64,000 nucleotides of DNA from Hyphomicrobiales bacterium (GCA_900472605.1 UCJD01000032.1:1-64000); one strand, 5' to 3'; positions 7,874 to 17,535 are shown, counted from the stretch's first letter. Numbers and translations are program-made. Notes: a model not told the origin generated them from the sequence alone.

Positions 7874-8674
7874 TCAGGCACGTTTTCGATTGACGACAAA
7901 GAATACGGAAACGACGAGGATCGACAGGCCGAGAAACAGCGTCGAGATCGCGTTCATTTCAGGCGTGATGGAGCGGCGGATCTGTCCGAGCATATAGGTG
8001 GGAAGCGTGTCCTGCCCGGCGGATTTGACGAACTCGGTGATGACGACATCATCGAGCGAAATGACGAAGGCCAGCATGAAGCCGGCGAGAATGCCCGGCC
8101 ACAGCAGCGGCAGCGTCACATGGCGGAAGGCTTTCCATGGCGTGGCGTAGAGGTCGGCCGCCGCCTTCTCCAGCGTCAGGTCCATATTCTCAAGCCGCGC
8201 ACGGATCGGCAGATAGGCAAAGGGGATGCAGAAGGCCGTATGGGCGGCAATGAGATAGCCGATGCCGGCGTAGCCGGTCCAGATCTTGATGCGGGCGAAG
8301 AAGATCAGCAGCGCGACAGCCGTGACGATTTCAGGGATCATCAACGGCTGGTTGATGAAGGCATATTTCATCGTCAGGCCGCGATAGGGCGCGGTCCGCG
8401 TGGTCGCCAGCGCCGCCATGGTGGCCGCGATCGTCGAGACGACGGCGGCGATCATGGCGATCTGTAGCGAGCGCAGCGAAGCGTCAATCACCTGCTTGTT
8501 CTCAAACGCCTTCTGGAACCAGCGCAGCGACACGCCATCGAAAGAGGCAAGCGATTCGCCAGCGTTGAACGAATAGAAGACCAACACGCCGATCGGCAGG
8601 TAGAGCGCCGCAAAGCAGATCATCGCGATCGCGGTGAAACCGCGTTGGTGCCGGATGGAGAAGGATCTAGCCAT
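7874..8674 (-). CDS. polyamine-type ABC permease (PotI/PotC-like)
   Basis: 266 aa inner-membrane protein with about six hydrophobic spans. The EAA loop that docks on the ATPase is readable as LEKAAADLYATPWKAFRHVTLPLLWPGI. The start overlaps the end of the upstream permease gene by eight bases, a sign of translational coupling, and the binding-protein gene follows 17 bases later. With the partner permease it forms the heterodimeric channel of the importer. Confidence 0.9.
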   Translation of the reverse strand: MARSFSIRHQRGFTAIAMICFAALYLPIGVLVFYSFNAGESLASFDGVSLRWFQKAFENKQVIDASLRSLQIAMIAAVVSTIAATMAALATTRTAPYRGLTMKYAFINQPLMIPEIVTAVALLIFFARIKIWTGYAGIGYLIAAHTAFCIPFAYLPIRARLENMDLTLEKAAADLYATPWKAFRHVTLPLLWPGILAGFMLAFVISLDDVVITEFVKSAGQDTLPTYMLGQIRRSITPEMNAISTLFLGLSILVVSVFFVVNRKRA

Positions 8675-9587
8675 GCCGGTTCTCCTGCGCGCCCGCGTTG
8701 CGCACGTAGAAGAGCAAGGCGATCATGACGATCATCATCAGCGTGATCGACAAAGCCGAGCCGAGCGGCCAGTTGCGCCCCTGTCCGAACTGCAGTTCGA
8801 TCAGGTTGCCAAGCATGAGATTCTTGCCGCCGCCCAGGATACTCGGCGTCACGTAGGCACCGAGGGCGGGGATGAAGACGAGGATGGAGCCGGCGACAAT
8901 GCCCGGCTTGACCAGCGGGATGATGATGCGGCGCAAGACCTTGGACGGCGTCGCATAGAGATCGTATCCTGCCTCGACCAATCGAAAATCGATCTTCTCC
9001 ATGCTGGCATAGAGTGGCAGCACCATCAGTGGCAGGTAGACATAGACCATGCCGGTCAGGATAGCGCCGTCAGTAAACAGCATCTGGATCGGCTTCGAGA
9101 TCAGCCCGAATTTCATCAGCAGTCCGTTGATCAGCCCCTCGTTTCGGATGATTTCGAGAATGGCGAACGTGCGGATGAGGAGGTTGGTCCAGAACGGGAT
9201 GGTGATCAACAGCAACCAGAGTTCGCGCGTTGCTTCGCGGCGGGTGGCGATGAAGTAGGCGGTCGGAAAGCCGACTGCGAGCGTCAGAAGCGTTGTCACC
9301 AGCGACAGGACCACGGAGCGCACGAAGATCGAGATGTGCGCATCTGCGAGCGATATGGAACCGTCGAAGATGTCCTGCTGAAGCGCGACATTGATCCAGC
9401 CCTCGATCGATGGCACCCAGACCACATCGCCATAGGGCCCCGGTGTCAGGAAGGAATAGGCGACCACGATCAGCAACGGTCCGGTCGCCGCCAGCAGGAT
9501 GATCAGCAGGGCCGGCAAGGAAAGAAGCCAGCGCGTCCGGATGTCCCGGCTCTTGTCTGCTTCGATCACGCCAGCCACGTCCGTCAT
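8667..9587 (-). CDS. polyamine-type ABC permease (PotH/PotB-like)
   Basis: 306 aa with a short cytoplasmic N-terminus (MTDVAGVIEADKSRDIR) and about six membrane spans. The EAA motif is FRLVEAGYDLYATPSKVLRRIIIPLVKPGI, and the conserved FIPALGAYVTPSILGG segment is characteristic of PotB/PotH permeases. One base separates it from the ATPase gene and it overlaps the next permease gene by eight bases. It forms the membrane channel together with the PotI-like subunit. Confidence 0.9.
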   Translation of the reverse strand: MTDVAGVIEADKSRDIRTRWLLSLPALLIILLAATGPLLIVVAYSFLTPGPYGDVVWVPSIEGWINVALQQDIFDGSISLADAHISIFVRSVVLSLVTTLLTLAVGFPTAYFIATRREATRELWLLLITIPFWTNLLIRTFAILEIIRNEGLINGLLMKFGLISKPIQMLFTDGAILTGMVYVYLPLMVLPLYASMEKIDFRLVEAGYDLYATPSKVLRRIIIPLVKPGIVAGSILVFIPALGAYVTPSILGGGKNLMLGNLIELQFGQGRNWPLGSALSITLMMIVMIALLFYVRNAGAQENRHG

Positions 9588-9588
9588 G

Positions 9589-10689
9589 TCAGTTCCTCAG
9601 CACTCTTGCGGCGTTGGGCTCTATCGCGATGCCAACCCTGTCGCCTTCGGCAAATCGTGCCGCCTGCAGCGGCTTGTTCTGCTCGCGCAGCGTAAACAGG
9701 GTAGCCTCGTCGGAGAGACGCACGTGGTAATGGGTGTCGGTGCCGAAATAGACGATGGTCTCAAGTGTGCCGGTCATCTGGCAACGGGCCTGTTCCTCGG
9801 CTGCGCAAAGTGCTGCGTGTTCGGGCCGCAACACCACCGTCACTTCCCCATCAGCGCTGAAATCGCGGGGCATCGTCGCCGAAATCCGCCCCGCGACTGA
9901 GGTCTCGACCTCCGCGATCCCCGAAACGACCGAATGGATGCGGCCCTTCAAGAAGTTCGTCTCGCCGATGAAGTCGGCCACGAACCGGTCGGTCGGTGCA
10001 TCGTAAATCTCGCGCGGGTTGCCGACCTGCAGGATCTTTCCGGCCGACATCACGGCGATACGGTCCGACATGGTCAGTGCTTCCTCCTGATCGTGCGTGA
10101 CGAAGATGAAGGTGATCCCGGTTTCCGATTGCAGACGCTTCAGTTCTATCTGCATGTCCTTGCGCAGCTTGTAGTCCAGCGCCGACAAGGGCTCGTCGAG
10201 CAGAAGCACCTTAGGCTGCGGCGCCAGGGCACGGGCAAGGGCCACGCGCTGCTGCTGGCCGCCCGAAATCTGGCTGGTGCGGCGGTTGGCGAGCGCCTCC
10301 ATGCGCACCAGCTTCAACATCGCCGCGACGCGGTCCTTGATCTCCTGCTTTGGCCTTCCGAGCATTGTCAGGCCGAACCCGATGTTTTCGGCGACCGTCA
10401 TGTGCGGGAAGAGCGCGTAGCTCTGGAAGACCGTATTGATCGGCCGCTTGAATGGCGGCATCGCGGCGATGTTATCGCCGTTCAACATGATCTCGCCTGA
10501 AGTCGGATATTCGAAGCCGGCAATCAGGCGCAGGAGCGTTGTCTTGCCGCAGCCGGACGGTCCGAGAAGGGTAAAAAACTCGTTTTGGCGGATGGAAACC
10601 GATGCGTCGTCGACGGCGGAAAAGGCGAACTCGCCAAAGCCGAATACCTTGGAAACACTGCGAATTTCAATCGCGTTCAATCCCGCCAT
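9589..10689 (-). CDS. polyamine-type ABC transporter ATPase (PotG/PotA-like)
   Basis: 366 aa from the chosen start ([17 protein letters not shown]). Walker [10 protein letters not shown], the ABC signature [14 protein letters not shown], Walker [13 protein letters not shown] and the switch histidine in [12 protein letters not shown] are intact, and a C-terminal TOBE domain ([21 protein letters not shown] onward) is present as in PotA. The frame is open to 10758, but the upstream 23 codons look non-coding (KPKRREQQ). It powers the importer formed with the following three genes and is the first transporter gene after the amidohydrolase gene. Confidence 0.9.
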   Translation of the reverse strand: MAGLNAIEIRSVSKVFGFGEFAFSAVDDASVSIRQNEFFTLLGPSGCGKTTLLRLIAGFEYPTSGEIMLNGDNIAAMPPFKRPINTVFQSYALFPHMTVAENIGFGLTMLGRPKQEIKDRVAAMLKLVRMEALANRRTSQISGGQQQRVALARALAPQPKVLLLDEPLSALDYKLRKDMQIELKRLQSETGITFIFVTHDQEEALTMSDRIAVMSAGKILQVGNPREIYDAPTDRFVADFIGETNFLKGRIHSVVSGIAEVETSVAGRISATMPRDFSADGEVTVVLRPEHAALCAAEEQARCQMTGTLETIVYFGTDTHYHVRLSDEATLFTLREQNKPLQAARFAEGDRVGIAIEPNAARVLRN

Positions 10690-10775
10690 ATGCGGCCCAC
10701 TCGTGGTTGCTGATGCTTGCTGTTCCCGCCTTTTCGGCTTTTGGCTAGGTGACCACACGCCTTGTGCGTTGACAA

Positions 10776-10794
10776 CCCGAATTTACGCTTCGGG
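10776..10794 (-). terminator. small hairpin between the amidohydrolase and ATPase genes
   Basis: CCCGAA (10776-10781) pairs with TTCGGG (10789-10794) around a seven-base loop, within the 118-base gap that separates the amidohydrolase gene from the transporter. It could attenuate or end the upstream transcript, in which case the transporter would need its own promoter. No clear -35/-10 was seen. Confidence 0.35.
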
Positions 10795-10807
10795 TAGAAA
10801 TTATTTA

Positions 10808-12478
10808 TCAATCGGAAAAACTAATGTATCCGCCGCAGATGGTCGTGACCGGCCGGACAGTATCGAGGTCATCGGGGGCGATCGCCTCGATATCGCTATC
10901 GAGAATGACGATGTCGGCAACATAGCCTTGCCTGATCATGCCCTTGCGATCCTCCTTGAACTCGGCATAGGCGCCCTCCACGCAGTAAGCGGCAAGCGCT
11001 TCCGACAGCGTGAAGGACTGGTCGGGGTCGCTGTCGCTCCACCGCTTGCGCGTGATCGCCGCCTTGAGGCCGACGAGCGGATCGATCGGCGAAACCGGCC
11101 AATCGGAGGCGAAGCAGATATGGGCGCCTGCGTCCTTCAGCGTGCGCCAGGCGTAACTGACCGGCCAGCGCTCCCTGCCGATGCGCGATATGGTGGGCTC
11201 CAGCGGCAGCCCGGCGCAGCCAGGCGGGTGCGGTGGCTGCATGGAGGCGATGACACCGAGTTCGGCAAAACGCTCGATGTCGTCTGGATGCACCACCTCG
11301 ATGTGTTCGATGCGATGGCGGCTGTCGCGGGCTCCGTTCTCTTGGCGCGCCGCCGCGTAACCGTCGAGCACCGCCCGGACAGCGCCGTCGCCGATCGCGT
11401 GAACGGCAATCTGCAGGCCGCGCCGATCGGCCTCCACGGCGACCGCGCGAAACGCTTCCGGGGTGAAGAGACCCTCACCGCGATCACCCGGCTTGTCCGC
11501 GTAGGGCTCTACCATCACGGCGGTGCCGCTTTCGATCACACCGTCGTAGAAGAGTTTGACGAGGCCGGACGAGAGCCAGTCGCTGTTGTAGCTGGCTGCC
11601 ATGCTGGATGCTTTCTCCAGCATATCGAGCGACATGAAGTTCTTGAAATGGAAAGGGACCTGCACGCGGCAGGGCAGGTGGCCATCCTCTTTCTCGATCG
11701 CGGCAAGCAGTTGCAGCTGATAGAGATTGCCGTCCATGTTCTGGACCGTGGTGATGCCGTGGCGGGCGCAATAGGCAAGGCCTGTGCGCATCACCGCAAT
11801 ATCCTGCGCCCACTGGCTGGCATCCGGATAGGGTTCGGGCTCGCCGCCGGTTGATAGCCCTAGCCTATAACGATCGAAACCGCCGGCGGCTTGAAGCGGG
11901 CTGAAGGCTTCCATTTCCCGGAGCTCGCCGGTCGCCAGCCCGTCGACGCCCACCACAACCTCGTTGCCGGGTCTGAGATTTGCGCCATGAAGAATGCCGA
12001 CGAGCTTGAGCGCAGCGGTATTTGCCCAGGCTGTATGATGATCGGGCGCGAAGATGACGAGCGGCTGGTCCGGCAGGATGGCATCCAGGTGCTGCCGGGT
12101 CAGGGGCTCCGCTTCCCCGAGAATATTGTAATCGGCACCCTGCGCGAAAAGCACTTTCTGTGCTCGCCGGCCTTGCACATAGTCACGAATGGCATCGGTC
12201 AGCGCGGCCAGTCCCATTACGCCCTTCAGCTGCAGATGATCCAGCTCGGCGGCGCCGGAAAACAGGTGCATGTGATTTTCCGAAAAGCCCGGCAACACCG
12301 TTTTTCCGCGCGCGTCGATCACCCGTGTGCCCGGCCCGCGATGCGTTTCGATCTCGTCGTTCGTGCCAACGGCGATGATCCGTCCGTCGCCGAGCGCCAC
12401 CGCTTGCGCGTTGGCGTGACCAGGATCGAGAGTAAGGACGCGGGCGTTGCTTACGATGATGTCGGCCGTCGATGTCAT
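10808..12478 (-). CDS. YtcJ-like metal-dependent amidohydrolase
   Basis: 556 aa, amidohydrolase superfamily (Amidohydro_3). Metal-binding features visible are ENHMHLFSG (HxH after strand 1), HAIGDGAVRAVLDGY, RIEHIEVVHPDD and CFASDWPVSPIDPL (late Asp). There is no signal peptide, so the enzyme is cytoplasmic. Relatives hydrolyse N-acyl or N-formyl groups or cyclic amides from diverse substrates, and specificity cannot be predicted. It is the first gene of the minus-strand polyamine-type cluster and divergent from a LysR gene at 12642, which may regulate it. Confidence 0.87.
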   Translation of the reverse strand: MTSTADIIVSNARVLTLDPGHANAQAVALGDGRIIAVGTNDEIETHRGPGTRVIDARGKTVLPGFSENHMHLFSGAAELDHLQLKGVMGLAALTDAIRDYVQGRRAQKVLFAQGADYNILGEAEPLTRQHLDAILPDQPLVIFAPDHHTAWANTAALKLVGILHGANLRPGNEVVVGVDGLATGELREMEAFSPLQAAGGFDRYRLGLSTGGEPEPYPDASQWAQDIAVMRTGLAYCARHGITTVQNMDGNLYQLQLLAAIEKEDGHLPCRVQVPFHFKNFMSLDMLEKASSMAASYNSDWLSSGLVKLFYDGVIESGTAVMVEPYADKPGDRGEGLFTPEAFRAVAVEADRRGLQIAVHAIGDGAVRAVLDGYAAARQENGARDSRHRIEHIEVVHPDDIERFAELGVIASMQPPHPPGCAGLPLEPTISRIGRERWPVSYAWRTLKDAGAHICFASDWPVSPIDPLVGLKAAITRKRWSDSDPDQSFTLSEALAAYCVEGAYAEFKEDRKGMIRQGYVADIVILDSDIEAIAPDDLDTVRPVTTICGGYISFSD

Positions 12479-12641
12479 GGGATGCTCGCTGCTGAGGGAG
12501 GTATACGAACTAAGCCCATGCCGAGATCGAATTCAACCGGCTTTCGCGCGGAACCGAATTGGGATCACGGCCATATTTCAATGGAAATTAGCGCTGGTGG
12601 TACCGACGTCCGAGATGCTAAATGCGTAGTGAACTTATGCG

Positions 12642-13544
12642 ATGGATTCATGGATGAAGCGCGACGAACTCGGAGACCTTGCCGCATTTCTGATGGTGGC
12701 CGAAGAGCGAAGCTTTACCCGCGCGGCTGCGCAGCTCGGGACATCGCAATCTTCGCTCAGCCACACGGTTCGCCGCCTCGAAGAACGGATGGGCGTGCGT
12801 CTGTTGACGAGGACGACGCGCAACGTGTCTCCGACGGAAGCGGGCGAGCAGCTCGTTGAGACGTTGAGGCCAGCGTTTAGCGATATCCGCAGCCGCATCG
12901 AGGCTTTGGGTGCACTGCGGCAGAAGCCCGCGGGCACGATCCGTATCACCTCGAGCAGGCATGCCGCCGAAACCATTCTCATGCCGGTCGCCAAGCGCAT
13001 AATGGGCGAGTATCCTGACATCAGCATCGAGATTTCAATCGAACAGCGGCTGATCGATCTGGTGGCCGAACGCTACGACGCCGGCGTCAGGCTGGGCGAG
13101 CGGGTCGAAAAGGATATGATCGCGGTCAAGATTGGACCGGAATTGCGGATGGTGGTCGCCGGATCACCAGCCTATTTCGAGCGGCACCCAAAACCTGTCA
13201 CGCCGCATGACCTGACGCACCATACCTGCATCAATCTGCGGCTACCCACGCTCGGCGGTCTTTATGCCTGGGAGTTCGAGAAGGATGGGCGACCGCTCAA
13301 CGTGCGGGTCGAAGGCCAGTTCATCTGCAACGATGTCCCGATGATCATCGACGCGGCGCTTAGCGGCCTGGGGTTGACATGCCTGCCGGACGATCACCTG
13401 GGGCCGCTGATCGAAGAGGGGAAACTGGTCAAGGTCCTGGACGACTGGTCGCCGCCTTTTCCCGGCTATCACCTTTATTATCCGAGCCGTCGTCTCGCTT
13501 CGCCTGCTTTCGCACTTCTGGTCGATGCACTGCGCTATAAATGA
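12642..13544 (+). CDS. LysR-family transcriptional regulator
   Basis: 300 aa. The N-terminal winged helix-turn-helix is typical (LAAFLMVAEERSFTRAAAQLGTS, then SSLSHTVRRLEERMGVRLLTRTTR), followed by a periplasmic-binding-like effector domain (GTIRITSS onward). Starts at 12642 and 12654 (MKRDELGDL) are both possible; neither has a clear ribosome site. It is divergent from the YtcJ-like gene and lies 126 bases ahead of the cupin gene on the same strand, so it may control either side. The effector is unknown. Confidence 0.9.
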   Translation: MDSWMKRDELGDLAAFLMVAEERSFTRAAAQLGTSQSSLSHTVRRLEERMGVRLLTRTTRNVSPTEAGEQLVETLRPAFSDIRSRIEALGALRQKPAGTIRITSSRHAAETILMPVAKRIMGEYPDISIEISIEQRLIDLVAERYDAGVRLGERVEKDMIAVKIGPELRMVVAGSPAYFERHPKPVTPHDLTHHTCINLRLPTLGGLYAWEFEKDGRPLNVRVEGQFICNDVPMIIDAALSGLGLTCLPDDHLGPLIEEGKLVKVLDDWSPPFPGYHLYYPSRRLASPAFALLVDALRYK

Positions 13545-13670
13545 CGCGTGCGGTGAACCGCTTATGAAGCGCTCGCATAAACCCATGCGGCAGAGTGCTA
13601 CTAGTCGATGGCTATCGACGGGCCTATTTCGCTCCCTCATATAACCATTCGAACCGCAGGAGTTACATCC

Positions 13671-14072
13671 ATGGAAATCAGAAAAAGTGGCGCACAGCCT
13701 TCCGCCAAAGGACCTGAAGACTACTTCACGGGCACGGTGCGCATCGACGCGCCCTTCGGCGGCAGCGGCGAGCTCAGCGGAGCGACCGTGACATTCGAGC
13801 CGGGGGCCCGCACCGCATGGCACACCCACCCGCTCGGCCAGACGCTGGTCGTGCTTTCCGGCCTTGGCCTGGTTCAGCGCGAGGGCGGCGAGATCAAGGA
13901 AGTCCGCCCCGGCGATATCGTCTGGTTCGAACCCGGTGAGAAGCATTGGCACGGCGCATCGCCCAGCTGCGCAATGAGCCATCTGGCGATCGCCGAAAAG
14001 AAGGGTGGATTCGCCGTCACCTGGATGGAGAAGGTCGCCGACGAGGATTACCAGGGGCGGGCAGCATCATGA
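13671..14072 (+). CDS. cupin-domain protein
   Basis: 133 aa single cupin. Metal-ligand pattern is visible as [20 protein letters not shown] (HxH plus a following Gln/His region) and, in motif 2, [17 protein letters not shown]. Such proteins resemble the small cupins related to (R)-mandelonitrile lyase and those found beside carboxymuconolactone-decarboxylase or LysR genes. The start at 13671 is supported by CAGGAGTTACATCC. The stop overlaps the ATG of the next gene (ATGA), so the two are translationally coupled. The reaction is not known. Confidence 0.85.
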   Translation: MEIRKSGAQPSAKGPEDYFTGTVRIDAPFGGSGELSGATVTFEPGARTAWHTHPLGQTLVVLSGLGLVQREGGEIKEVRPGDIVWFEPGEKHWHGASPSCAMSHLAIAEKKGGFAVTWMEKVADEDYQGRAAS

Positions 14073-14770
14073 AGCCGCACATCATCTGCCATATGATGAC
14101 CTCGCTCGACGGCGGTCTGCATCCGAGCCGCTGGACGGTCAGCCCGGATGGCAATCGGGCCGGATGGTCGGCAGCATACGAGGATATGCACAAGCGCTTC
14201 GGCGCCGATGGGTGGCTGGTCGGTCGCGTCACCATGGCCGAAATGTCAAAGGCTGGTCCTCACGCGCCGGCGGGACCCTTCGACGTCGATCGATCCCTGC
14301 ACATTGCCAGCCCTGACGCCAGGAGCTTTGCCATTGCTGTCGATCAGCACGGCAAGCTGCATTTCAACGGTGGCGACTTCGACGGTGATCACGTGATTGT
14401 CCTGCTCGGCAAGAATGTCGGCGACCAGCATCTCGCCGAACTCGTTGCCGACGGCGTGTCCTATATCGTTTCCGACAGACAAGAGATGGATCTCTCCCGC
14501 TTGCTGGAAACGCTGGGACAGGAGTTCAAGATCCGTCGTCTGCTCCTGGAAGGAGGAGCTGCGGTCAACGGTTCGTTCTTCGCGGCGGGCCTGGTCGATG
14601 AACTGAGCCTGCTCGTGGCTCCGGCCCTCGATGCGCGTAAGGGAAGCGACCGTGTCATCGAGTACGGGCAGGATGGCTTGGTGGGCAAATGCGAGCTTTC
14701 GCTGCTCTCTTGCGACAGACTGGATGACGGCCTGTTGCATCTGAAATACGCGGTCAAGGCCTCCAGCTAA
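14069..14770 (+). CDS. RibD C-terminal / dihydrofolate-reductase-like protein
   Basis: 233 aa NADPH-dependent reductase fold (RibD_C, COG1985/COG0262). The opening [15 protein letters not shown] and the [30 protein letters not shown] segment are the standard signatures of this family. Members reduce ribosylaminopyrimidines or unknown substrates, and stand-alone copies beside detoxification genes usually have no assigned reaction. Coupled to the cupin gene by an ATGA overlap. A terminator hairpin follows at 14787. Confidence 0.88.
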   Translation: MKPHIICHMMTSLDGGLHPSRWTVSPDGNRAGWSAAYEDMHKRFGADGWLVGRVTMAEMSKAGPHAPAGPFDVDRSLHIASPDARSFAIAVDQHGKLHFNGGDFDGDHVIVLLGKNVGDQHLAELVADGVSYIVSDRQEMDLSRLLETLGQEFKIRRLLLEGGAAVNGSFFAAGLVDELSLLVAPALDARKGSDRVIEYGQDGLVGKCELSLLSCDRLDDGLLHLKYAVKASS

Positions 14771-14786
14771 CACGCCTTCACATAGC

Positions 14787-14816
14787 GCGTTGCGCCTGGC
14801 TTGGCGCAACGCTTTG
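14787..14816 (+). terminator. rho-independent-like terminator after the cupin-reductase pair
   Basis: GCGTTGCGCC (14787-14796) pairs perfectly with GGCGCAACGC (14803-14812), loop TGGCTT, followed by TTTGCC. It sits between convergent genes. Confidence 0.7.
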
Positions 14817-14836
14817 CCTATTGCCGAGAGTTTGGA

Positions 14837-15451
14837 CTATTTCAGCGCTTCGGCCATGAACGCGCCGGCCCGCGCAGCGCCCTCGGCCGAAATCGTGTGG
14901 CCGAGGCCAGGAATGATCATCGTTTCCACGCTCATGCCGAGCGGCTGGAGAGCCGTCGCGGCCCGGGTCGTCTCAACTGCCGGAATGGCCGGATCGGCGC
15001 TTCCATGCACCAGCAGCACCGGCGTCTTGACTGCAGGCGCAAGCGGAAGCGGCGAGGCGAGGCGGCCGGAGAAGCCGACGATGGCAGCCACGGGCCAGCG
15101 CCCTGACGCCACGGCGTCGAGTGCCATGATGGTGCCTTGCGAGAAGCCGACGAGAACGACGCGATCGAGCCTATCTGCGAAGCCGTTGTCTTTGATGATC
15201 GCCGATATCGTTGCGTCAAAGGCCGGGCGCGCTTCCTTGATGCGCCCACTTCTATTGTCCTCGGTCACGCCCGCGACGCTGAACCACTGGTAGCCCGCGC
15301 CGAAGCTGGATGGGCTTGGCGCATTCGGCGAAGCGAAGACGGCATTTGGAAGGGCGTCCTTCCAGACATCGGCGAGCGACGCGAGATCGGCGCCGCTCGA
15401 GCCGACGCCGTGGAGCATGATAACCAGCACATGAGATGCGATTGTCGACAT
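14837..15451 (-). CDS. YpfH-like alpha/beta hydrolase (carboxylesterase/phospholipase family)
   Basis: 204 aa. Catalytic triad elements are visible: nucleophile elbow VLVGFSQGTIMAL, Asp in LLVHGSADPAIP, and His in IPGLGHTIS; the oxyanion region is MLHGVGSSGAD. This is the compact abhydrolase_2 fold of carboxylesterases such as YpfH. The start at 15451 (MSTIASH) is chosen because GAGAGGAG lies seven bases upstream; 15457 is in frame but too close. It is 12 bases downstream of the hydroquinone reductase gene, probably co-transcribed. The natural substrate is unknown. Confidence 0.88.
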   Translation of the reverse strand: MSTIASHVLVIMLHGVGSSGADLASLADVWKDALPNAVFASPNAPSPSSFGAGYQWFSVAGVTEDNRSGRIKEARPAFDATISAIIKDNGFADRLDRVVLVGFSQGTIMALDAVASGRWPVAAIVGFSGRLASPLPLAPAVKTPVLLVHGSADPAIPAVETTRAATALQPLGMSVETMIIPGLGHTISAEGAARAGAFMAEALK

Positions 15452-15463
15452 CGGCATCTCCTC

Positions 15464-16420
15464 TCAGATCACAAACGGTAGCTGCGGGCCGACGGGCACA
15501 ATCCCCGTCGGGTTGAGCGCCTTGATCGAATAGTAACCGCGCTTGATATGATCGATGCTAACCGTCTGGCGGATACCCGGTATCGCCAGCATGTGCGCGA
15601 CGTAGCGGCTGAGGTTGGAGTAGTCCGCCAGCCGGCGCAAGTTGCACTTGAAGAGCCCGTTATAGGCGGCATCGAAGCGTACGAGTGTTACGAAGAGCCG
15701 CACATCAGCCTCAGTCAGTCGCGTGCCGAAGAGGAACGGCTTCTGCCCTTCCAGGCGTGCCTCCAGTTCGTCGAGCATCGCGAATACGTCGGTGAAGGCT
15801 TCCTCGTACGCGACCTGTGTGGTCGCGAAGCCCGTCCGATAAACGCCGTTGTTGAGCCGCGGATAGATGCGCTCGTTAAGAGCATCAATCTCGGCGCGCA
15901 AATCTTCGGGGTAGAGATCGACCGCGCGATCGGCAAGCGCGCCGAAGCCGGAGGTGAGCATCCGCAGAATATCCGCCGACTCGTTGTTGACGATGGTTCG
16001 GTGGTGCTTGTCCCAAAGAACGGGCACGGTCGCACGGCCGGTGTAATGCTGGTCGGCGCTGGTGTAGATCTCGTGCATGTAGGTAGCGCCGTTGAGCTCA
16101 TCGCGATTGGCGCCCGGATAATCGCCGAAGCGCCAGCCCTGATCGGAAAGAGCCGGTTCGACGACCGATATCGAAATCACATCTTCCAGCTTCTTGAGCG
16201 CTCGGCCGATCAGCGTGCGCGAGGCCCAGGGGCAAATCAGTGCGACATAGAGATGATAGCGGCCGGCCTCGGCCTTGAACCCCGCCTCGCCAGTCGGCCC
16301 GGCGCTGCCATCGGGGGTAATCCAGTTGCGAAAACCCGAAATCTGCCGGACGAAACCGCCCTTCGCATCGGTTGCCTGTACGGGGTGCCAATCGGCGGTC
16401 CACTTGCCATCCACGAGCAT
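15464..16420 (-). CDS. yqjG: glutathionyl-hydroquinone reductase (Xi-class GST)
   Basis: 318 aa, cytoplasmic. Reduces glutathionyl-hydroquinones, releasing hydroquinone and glutathione disulphide. The diagnostic N-terminal opening (FVRQISGFRNWIT), active-site motif ICPWAS (catalytic Cys of the CPWA box), TVPVLWDKHHRTIVNNESADILRML and the C-terminal helix bundle (LNERIYPRLNNGVYRTGFATTQ) are all present, and length agrees with YqjG/EcmB proteins of about 328 aa. The start at 16420 (MLVDGKW) is chosen by homology; the open frame further upstream is not coding-like. It probably forms an operon with the downstream YpfH-like esterase. Confidence 0.93.
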   Translation of the reverse strand: MLVDGKWTADWHPVQATDAKGGFVRQISGFRNWITPDGSAGPTGEAGFKAEAGRYHLYVALICPWASRTLIGRALKKLEDVISISVVEPALSDQGWRFGDYPGANRDELNGATYMHEIYTSADQHYTGRATVPVLWDKHHRTIVNNESADILRMLTSGFGALADRAVDLYPEDLRAEIDALNERIYPRLNNGVYRTGFATTQVAYEEAFTDVFAMLDELEARLEGQKPFLFGTRLTEADVRLFVTLVRFDAAYNGLFKCNLRRLADYSNLSRYVAHMLAIPGIRQTVSIDHIKRGYYSIKALNPTGIVPVGPQLPFVI

Positions 16421-16529
16421 GACTGAACTCCTGATCTGCTCTTGCGCGTTATGGAATTTGATATGGCGCAATTCCAGACGGATGATTATCCGGTTTCGGA
16501 GAGAATATTTCCTTCCGAAATGGAAGCAA

Positions 16530-17447
16530 TCACGGCCAGCCCTTGTCCCAACCCGGTTGCCCACGAAAGGCGTCGGCCAGGAAATCGACGAGCACTCTGA
16601 CTTTGAGCGCCAGATGCCTGGCAGGGGGATAGACAGCGTAGAGGCCGCGTGGCTCATCCTCGAAATCAATGAGCAGGGGATGCACCGTGTGAAGGCGAAG
16701 TAGAGCGCCGGCAACGAAGCTCGGCACGCGGGCGATGCCCAGTCCCGCTTCCGCCGCGGCGACACAAGCCTCGGCGTTCGAAAACTGAATGCGTCCGCGC
16801 ACTTCCGTCACCAGCGGCTGCGAACCGGATCTATCGCGGAAGCGCCAGGTCAACGGATCGCGAAAATTGGTGTCGATGATGCAGTCATGGGCGGCGAGAT
16901 CCGCCGGCGTTGCTGGCACGCCGCGCCGGTCGAGATATGATGAGGCGGCAACAAGCACGATGCGTGCGGCGCAGAGTTTGCGTGCGATCAGGCTGCTGTC
17001 GTCGGGGCGCCCGATGCGCACGGCAGCGTCAAATCCTTCGTCGACAAGATTGACCGTCCGGTCGGAAAAACTCACATCGAGATTGATGTCGGGGAAAGCC
17101 ATCGCGAACTGGTTGAGCACGGGCGCGAGCTGTGTGGTTCCGAAGGTGATCGGCGCGGTGATCCGCAGTCTGCCCGATGGCGCGCGGGATGCATTGCGCA
17201 CCGTGGCATCAAGCGTGTCGAATTCGTCGAGAAGCGATTTCACGCGTTCGTAATAGGCGCGGCCGGCCTCGGAAAGGGACAGAGCGCGCGTCGTTCGCAT
17301 GATCAGCTGCACCCCGAGGCTCGCCTCCAGGCGCGAGACCAGCTTCGAAGCCTGGCCGCTGCTGGTGCCGAGGCGGGCCGCCGCGGCAGCGAAGCTTCCG
17401 GTATCGATGACGGCAACGAACATGCGGTCGCATTCGAGACGATCCAA
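16530..17447 (-). CDS. LysR-family transcriptional regulator
   Basis: 305 aa. HTH region FVAVIDTGSFAAAAARLGTSSGQASKLVSRLEASLGVQL and effector domain GRLRITAPITFGTTQLAP are standard for CrgA/AaeR-like LysR proteins. The start is most likely TTG at 17447 (protein beginning MDRLECDRMF), because GAAGGAGACAGG precedes it at good spacing and no ATG gives a complete HTH. It lies between the nitroreductase and hydroquinone reductase genes, all on the minus strand, and a strong terminator separates it from the nitroreductase gene. Control of one or both neighbours is likely but not shown. Confidence 0.9.
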   Translation of the reverse strand: MDRLECDRMFVAVIDTGSFAAAAARLGTSSGQASKLVSRLEASLGVQLIMRTTRALSLSEAGRAYYERVKSLLDEFDTLDATVRNASRAPSGRLRITAPITFGTTQLAPVLNQFAMAFPDINLDVSFSDRTVNLVDEGFDAAVRIGRPDDSSLIARKLCAARIVLVAASSYLDRRGVPATPADLAAHDCIIDTNFRDPLTWRFRDRSGSQPLVTEVRGRIQFSNAEACVAAAEAGLGIARVPSFVAGALLRLHTVHPLLIDFEDEPRGLYAVYPPARHLALKVRVLVDFLADAFRGQPGWDKGWP

Positions 17448-17495
17448 ATACCTGTCTCCTTCCCAACTCGTCGGCACGGGAGCGTTCACCGGCGA

Positions 17496-17526
17496 GGTAA
17501 AAACCGGCGGCGCATGACGCCGCCGG
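17496..17526 (-). terminator. rho-independent terminator of the nitroreductase gene
   Basis: On the minus strand CCGGCGGCG-TCATG-CGCCGCCGG forms a perfect nine-pair stem followed directly by TTTTTA. It lies 10 bases past the nitroreductase stop. Confidence 0.9.
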
Positions 17527-17535
17527 CAGGATGTG

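Noticed and set aside
8634..9695. 353-codon plus-strand frame opposite the PotH-like permease
   Set aside because: Low-complexity, charged antisense translation; the minus-strand permease is unmistakable.
16421..16765. Extension of the hydroquinone reductase upstream of 16420
   Set aside because: It would add 115 residues not found in the family and runs into the 3' end of the LysR gene.
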